Assembly (NCBI GenBank): GCA_030428745.1
Contig: JAUIEG010000053.1
Coordinates: 1-10,349, forward strand
Length of the DNA stretch: 10,349 bases
Direction of reading: 5' to 3'
DNA from: Alphaproteobacteria bacterium
GTDB lineage: Bacteria; Pseudomonadota; Alphaproteobacteria; Caulobacterales; Parvularculaceae
Shown here: one piece after another, positions 7,656-10,349 of the stretch
Position numbering within the stretch: position 1 is the first letter of the stretch
How the letters are laid out: each line of letters starts with the position of its first letter
Notes under the pieces: generated by a model
Seen by the model: only the letters and a program-made list of their open reading frames with translations
Told to the model about the DNA's origin: nothing
The model's database searches: none
Made by a program: the position numbers and the translations under genes

Positions 7656-8213
7656 TCACCATGCGGGCCGGTAAATTTTTGCCCGTCCTTTCGTAAGCTC
7701 CATCAACACGCCCCTGTCGGCCAGCGTGCGAAGCCGGTTGTTCCATGCCGTTGTGTTCTGAAGCTGCTCAGTGCGCCCGTAAGCGTCAGCTAGCGAACCC
7801 GCGTCGGCTTCGCCGCGCTCAGCCACCATCTCGAATGTGCGTTGGTGCTTCGGATCGAGATCGCCGAACAGGCGCGGATTGGAAATGACCCCGTCCGAAT
7901 CGCAAGTGCAGAGGATCAGTGCGTCTCTGCTGGCTTGGGTGAGGATGGAAAGTTCGTCCTCCACGCCGCTCTTAACGTTCGCCAGCACTGGATACCAGGT
8001 CGAACGCCGAGCGCGCATATGGTCTTTGAGGCCAAACACGCATTCCCGGAGAAAACTCGCTGTCGCCAGCTCTATGCGGCCAAAATTCAAGACCAGCGGC
8101 CGCGGAGAATTCGGGGGAGTCGAGCATTCGCCGAGTATCGACAGAAAGGCATTTCGCCCTTCGATCGCCCCCGAAAGCACGCCTTGGTTCGAGAACTCCC
8201 ACATATCAATCAT
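7656..8213 (-). CDS. STAS-like domain plus C-terminal winged helix, first gene of the operon
   Basis: The N-terminal part contains a STAS-like strand-helix unit: RPLVLNFGRIELATASFLRECVFGL (residues 38-62), resembling the DUF4325-type STAS-like domains, with T51 and S53 where partner-switch STAS proteins carry the phosphorylated residue. Strands WYPVLANV (73-80) and DALILCTC (97-104) continue the fold. From about residue 120 the sequence turns helical and ends in a winged-helix pattern (SLADAYGR...NTTAWNNRLRTLADRGVLMELTKGRAKIYRPAW), so the protein probably binds DNA or sorts with a DNA-bound partner. The ATG at 8213 has AAAGGA 11 nt upstream. STAS domains are known substrates of GHKL kinases of the RsbW/SpoIIAB type, and such an ATPase is the last gene of this operon. 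Domain calls are from residue patterns and not from a profile search. Confidence 0.65.
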   Translation of the reverse strand: MIDMWEFSNQGVLSGAIEGRNAFLSILGECSTPPNSPRPLVLNFGRIELATASFLRECVFGLKDHMRARRSTWYPVLANVKSGVEDELSILTQASRDALILCTCDSDGVISNPRLFGDLDPKHQRTFEMVAERGEADAGSLADAYGRTEQLQNTTAWNNRLRTLADRGVLMELTKGRAKIYRPAW

Positions 8214-8241
8214 TGCACTGTCGTTCCTTTTTGATGTCAGT

Positions 8242-8270
8242 GAGATAGAAAATTATAGCAGCAGCGTCAA
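8242..8270 (-). promoter_or_regulatory. Candidate sigma-70 promoter for the four-gene operon
   Basis: On the minus strand TTGACG (plus positions 8265-8270) and TATCTC (8242-8247) are separated by exactly 17 bp. Transcription would start near 8235, giving a leader of about 22 nt before the ATG at 8213, with the AAAGGA ribosome site (8225-8230) inside it. The -35 is strong, the -10 matches only its first three bases well. Confidence 0.45.
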
Positions 8271-8398
8271 GCCTCAAACGCTTCAATACTAGATATTGTG
8301 GTAGATTTTGCTCATTTCGTCCATAAGCGGGGGTTCTAAGCGGCCTAGTTTAGGCGACTCCGGACCTGCCTCTACGTCGATCTCATATCAGAAATTTC

Positions 8399-8427
8399 TT
8401 GAAACTTTCACTTTTTGGAAGTATCGG
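8399..8427 (+). promoter_or_regulatory. Candidate promoter for the abiE pair
   Basis: TTGAAA (8399-8404) and TATCGG (8422-8427) are 17 bp apart and would start transcription around the abiEi ATG at 8435, giving a very short or absent leader. A GGGA at 8426-8429 could instead be the ribosome site of a longer transcript starting further upstream, so the two readings compete. A GAAATTTC palindrome at 8391-8398 abuts the -35 and could be part of an operator; AbiEi antitoxins are known to repress their own promoters. Confidence 0.3.
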
Positions 8428-8434
8428 GATATTT

Positions 8435-9103
8435 ATGAGCAAACTGGTTCAAGCACTGGAAGAGGCTGGCTTCGGGGATCGGCTGATCTCGGAAAAGCAA
8501 TTGGCGCGCGTCGTAGGCGGGGGCGCTGCCCGGCGCTACGGTCTTGTGAATCGTGCGCTGAAGGAGCGGTCGCTCGTACGGATCAAGCGTGGCCTCTATG
8601 TGCTCGGCGGAAAGCAAGCGTCGGGATTGCACCCGTTTATCGTGGCTCAAGCGCTCCAACCGGGGAGCTATGTCTCATTTGAATCTGCACTCTCCTACCA
8701 TTCCTGGATTCCTGAAGCAGTGTACTCAACCGTGAGCGTAACGCCGAAGCCGAAAGCGATTGAGCGCACAACCGATCAGTTCGGTCATTTCAGCTTCCAT
8801 ACCATCGCGGTGGAGCGATATGGCTTTCTGGAATCCGTCGACCGGATCCAGCTCGGCCCGTCTGTTGCGCTTGTGGCCCAGCCCTTACGCGCTTTGATGG
8901 ATCTCGTGGCGTTCAGAAAGGTCGAATGGCAAGGAATGAGCTGGCTGGAGCAAGGCCTGCGCATCGAGCAAAGCCATCTGCAGGCTTTACGGAAGCCGGA
9001 CTTTTCGAGACTACGTCACGTCTACAAGCACCGGAAGGCACGGAATTTCCTTGACGCCCTGGAGGCAGACGTGATGGCGCTGAAGTCTGCGGGCAAGATA
9101 TGA
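8435..9103 (+). CDS. abiEi: AbiEi-type antitoxin of a type IV toxin-antitoxin pair
   Basis: AbiEi antitoxins neutralise the AbiEii nucleotidyltransferase without forming a stable complex (type IV) and repress their own operon through an N-terminal winged helix. The first 60 or so residues here form that domain: LISEKQLARVVGGGAARRYGLVNRALKERSLVRIKRGLYVLG. The C-terminal part (VSFESALSYHSWIPEAVYSTVSV and PLRALMDLVAFR) is the conserved AbiEi body. The best start is the ATG at 8435 (MSKLVQALEEAG), giving 222 residues with GGGA 5 nt upstream; a longer in-frame TTG at 8399 adds 12 unlikely residues and lies in the putative -35. The toxin gene begins 13 bp after the stop. It is divergent from the STAS/GHKL operon, leaving a 221-bp shared control region. 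Confidence 0.88.
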   Translation: MSKLVQALEEAGFGDRLISEKQLARVVGGGAARRYGLVNRALKERSLVRIKRGLYVLGGKQASGLHPFIVAQALQPGSYVSFESALSYHSWIPEAVYSTVSVTPKPKAIERTTDQFGHFSFHTIAVERYGFLESVDRIQLGPSVALVAQPLRALMDLVAFRKVEWQGMSWLEQGLRIEQSHLQALRKPDFSRLRHVYKHRKARNFLDALEADVMALKSAGKI

Positions 9104-9116
9104 AGAGGCCTGGTGA

Positions 9117-9974
9117 ATGATTGACCTGATCCGAGAAAAGCTTCGTGCTTACGGGGCGACCAACCGACTGGAAGAAGAAAACGCGACCAAGGAAATCCTG
9201 CAGGAGGTCGCCCTGTACGGCCTCTGGAAGGCAGATTTTTTTGAGAAAGCCGTGTTCCAGGGTGGAACCAGTCTGCGGATCCTGCACGGCCTGCCACGCT
9301 TTTCCGAAGACCTGGACTTCATGCTGCTGGAACCGAACCCAGGCTTTGACTGGTCGCCTTATCTCGCGAATCTGATGGAGACGTTTGAGACGTTTGGGAT
9401 CAAGCCAGATGCAAAACCAAAAGGCGCAATGGACAAGCGCATAAGGGCGGCCGTTATCAAAGACACGTCTGTAGCAGGCCAGCTAGAACTGGCTTTTGCT
9501 GATCGACATCCGGATAAGAAAATCAATATCAAGCTGGAGATTGACGTCGAACCGCCGGTACACTCGGGCGATGCGTGGACATATCTGGACTTCCCGACCG
9601 ACTATGAAGTGCGCCATCAGGATCTGCCTTCTAATTTTGCCCTAAAAATCCACGCATTGTTGTGCCGGGGGTTTTTGAAGGGGCGTGATTGGTATGATTT
9701 CTCTTGGTACGTTTCCAAAAGCGTGACCCCAAATCTGCCGCACCTCCAATCGGCGCTTGTGCAATTCGGTCCCTGGGCCGGGGAGGACGGACTTTCAGTC
9801 GACAAAGAATGGCTGGAGCGCGAACTAACGAGAACGATCGAGACGATAAACTGGAACGATGCAAAGGATGACGTCCGTCGCTTCCTGCGGCCGGAGGAAT
9901 TGAAGTCGCTTGATCTATGGAGCAGCCGATTTTTTCTCTCCAAGCTCGGTAAGCTGATAAGCAACATTCGTTAG
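9117..9974 (+). CDS. abiEii: AbiEii-type nucleotidyltransferase toxin
   Basis: This is the toxin of the AbiE system, a DNA polymerase beta-like nucleotidyltransferase; studied relatives (MenT) add nucleotides to tRNA acceptor ends, which halts translation, and AbiE is known for abortive phage infection. The nucleotide-binding motif is intact: FQGGTSLRILHGLPRFSEDLDF, with GGTS at 49-52 and the metal-binding acids D65 and D67. A third acidic strand follows at LEIDV (E142, D144). The C-terminal catalytic signatures FALKIHALLCRGFLKGRDWYDFSWY carry K178 and the KGRDWYD block (189-195). The length of 285 residues is normal. AGAGG at 9104-9108, 8 nt before the ATG, is a good ribosome site. All key residues are present, so the toxin looks functional. 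Confidence 0.92.
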   Translation: MIDLIREKLRAYGATNRLEEENATKEILQEVALYGLWKADFFEKAVFQGGTSLRILHGLPRFSEDLDFMLLEPNPGFDWSPYLANLMETFETFGIKPDAKPKGAMDKRIRAAVIKDTSVAGQLELAFADRHPDKKINIKLEIDVEPPVHSGDAWTYLDFPTDYEVRHQDLPSNFALKIHALLCRGFLKGRDWYDFSWYVSKSVTPNLPHLQSALVQFGPWAGEDGLSVDKEWLERELTRTIETINWNDAKDDVRRFLRPEELKSLDLWSSRFFLSKLGKLISNIR

Positions 9975-10151
9975 ATTTGCTGCGAGAACCGTAGTAGCGG
10001 CGTCTTAAACCTTGCTGGGTCGGCGACGCCGATATTCCGGACCTTGACGGCGCGAAATATTCGTAGCGAGGCCTATAAAAAGGCGAATCGCGTAGACGTT
10101 GATGCTTCGAGAACGGGCGCTCCAGAAATCCGCTAATGCGGCCGATTTTTT
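9975..10151. other. Gene-free region downstream of abiEii
   Basis: No reading frame on either strand resembles a gene. The only notable structure is a short perfect palindrome TCGGCGACGCCGA at 10020-10032 that could fold into a 5-bp stem with a 3-nt loop; there is no T tract, so a terminator role for abiE is doubtful. No remnant of an integrase gene was recognised. A T6 run at 10146-10151 leads into the repeats described next. Confidence 0.4.
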
Positions 10152-10184
10152 GCTACACATTTTGCTACACATTCCGCTACACAC
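10152..10184. repeat. Three tandem GCTACACA repeats with exact 12-bp period
   Basis: GCTACACAT occurs at 10152-10160 and 10164-10172, and GCTACACAC at 10176-10184, each unit starting 12 bp after the last, with variable T/C-rich spacers. They sit about 60 bp on the element side of the tRNA-Ser-like sequence and are followed by an AT-rich stretch (10185-10218). Short direct repeats in this position are typical of arm-type binding sites for a tyrosine integrase or excisionase; that role is inferred. Read on the minus strand they would encode repeated CVA(K/E), but the surrounding frame does not look like a real protein. Confidence 0.6.
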
Positions 10185-10244
10185 TCAAAATTTTTTCTCT
10201 TTATTTTCAATTGATTATGCGCCCCGAGTTTAACGGAGCGCGGA

Positions 10245-10258
10245 CTCTCTCTCCGCCA
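10245..10258 (+). other. Putative right attachment site: 3' end of tRNA-Ser
   Basis: The 14 nt CTCTCTCTCCGCCA match the acceptor-stem 3' strand, discriminator and CCA of the alphaproteobacterial tRNA-Ser type that ends in CTCTCTCCGCCA, and are followed by a T5 run as at a real tRNA 3' end. Upstream of base 10245 the sequence no longer matches a tRNA (no TTCGAATC T-loop), so this is a fragment and not a gene. A tRNA 3' fragment with element genes on its left and an unrelated promoter on its right is what attR of an island integrated in tRNA-Ser would look like. The tRNA comparison is from memory. Confidence 0.45.
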
Positions 10259-10268
10259 TTTTTCCGGC

Positions 10269-10297
10269 TTGACGGCCCCGCCCTCGCGGGCTAGAGA
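10269..10297 (+). promoter_or_regulatory. Candidate rightward promoter leaving the window
   Basis: TTGACG (10269-10274) and TAGAGA (10292-10297) are separated by 17 bp of GC-rich sequence. Transcription would run out of the window with a leader of more than 40 nt; no start codon on the plus strand before the edge is convincing. The design, a perfect TTGAC with a GC-rich spacer, fits strong housekeeping promoters of GC-rich alphaproteobacteria, which would agree with this being flanking chromosome. Confidence 0.4.
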
Positions 10298-10349
10298 CCG
10301 CGCTCCAATCAACAACCGGGCGACAGAAACCGGGGCGAAAAAGGACACT

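Larger units (their letters stand above)
10235..10306. repeat. 13-bp inverted repeat flanking the tRNA-like end
   Basis: GGAGCGCGGACTC (10235-10247) and GAGACCGCGCTCC (10294-10306) are inverted copies with 12 of 13 positions matching, 46 bp apart. The left arm overlaps the start of the tRNA-Ser-like fragment and the right arm covers most of the putative -10 of the outward promoter. Both arms are GC-rich, so chance is possible; the spacing and placement around the proposed junction make it worth recording. Confidence 0.45.

Noticed and set aside
8252..8257. Perfect TATAAT on the minus strand upstream of the STAS-like gene
   Set aside because: It lies only 7 bp from the TTGACG box, and no other good -35 sits at 16-18 bp; the TTGACG/TATCTC pair with 17-bp spacing is preferred, though an extended or alternative promoter cannot be excluded.
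8284..8298. CAATA-TATTG inverted repeat as an AbiEi operator
   Set aside because: Arms of only 5 bp and about 150 bp upstream of the abiEi start; no second copy near the promoter supports it.
10133..10348. Minus-strand 71-residue open frame with CVAECVAKCVA repeats
   Set aside because: Its repeats are the translation of the 12-bp DNA repeats, and its WRRE segment is the complement of the tRNA-Ser 3' end. It also runs antisense through a promoter; no ribosome site or family resemblance.

Overview
The window is part of an integrated conjugative or mobilizable element from a GC-rich bacterium, most likely an alphaproteobacterium. The pairing of a DUF3363-type VirD2-like relaxase with a TraG/VirD4 coupling protein and a small CopG-like protein is a familiar transfer arrangement in alphaproteobacterial elements. 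I cannot name the species from sequence alone.

Layout. (1) Positions 2-5271, plus strand, hold the transfer block: the C-terminal two-thirds of the relaxase (open at the left edge), a Fic-family AMPylase with its own three-copy operator-like repeat, the TraG/VirD4 ATPase, and a ribbon-helix-helix protein. The trb (mating-pair formation) genes that normally follow in such elements are not here. (2) Positions 5380-8213, minus strand, hold a compact four-gene operon: a STAS-like/winged-helix protein, an unrecognised 115-residue protein, a cysteine-rich protein resembling DUF4417, and a GHKL-fold ATPase. No known named system matches this set as far as I can tell. (3) Positions 8435-9974, plus strand and divergent from the operon, hold an AbiE (type IV) toxin-antitoxin pair. 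(4) Positions 9975-10349 have no convincing gene. They hold three exact-period 12-bp repeats, a 14-nt match to the 3' end of a tRNA-Ser with its CCA, and a plausible outward promoter. Together these look like the right attachment end of the element.

How the parts fit. The relaxase nicks and pilots the element DNA and TraG delivers it to a type IV secretion channel encoded elsewhere. Fic and AbiE are self-regulated toxin-like modules that could stabilise the element or protect the host. The STAS/GHKL operon has the parts of a partner-switching signalling circuit (ATPase kinase plus STAS antagonist) wired to a DNA-binding domain and to a cysteine-rich protein. It is the best candidate here for an undescribed system, possibly a defence or stress-response cargo module. 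The functions of the four-gene operon and the attachment-site reading are inference; the gene family calls for TraG, relaxase, Fic and AbiE rest on clear motifs.
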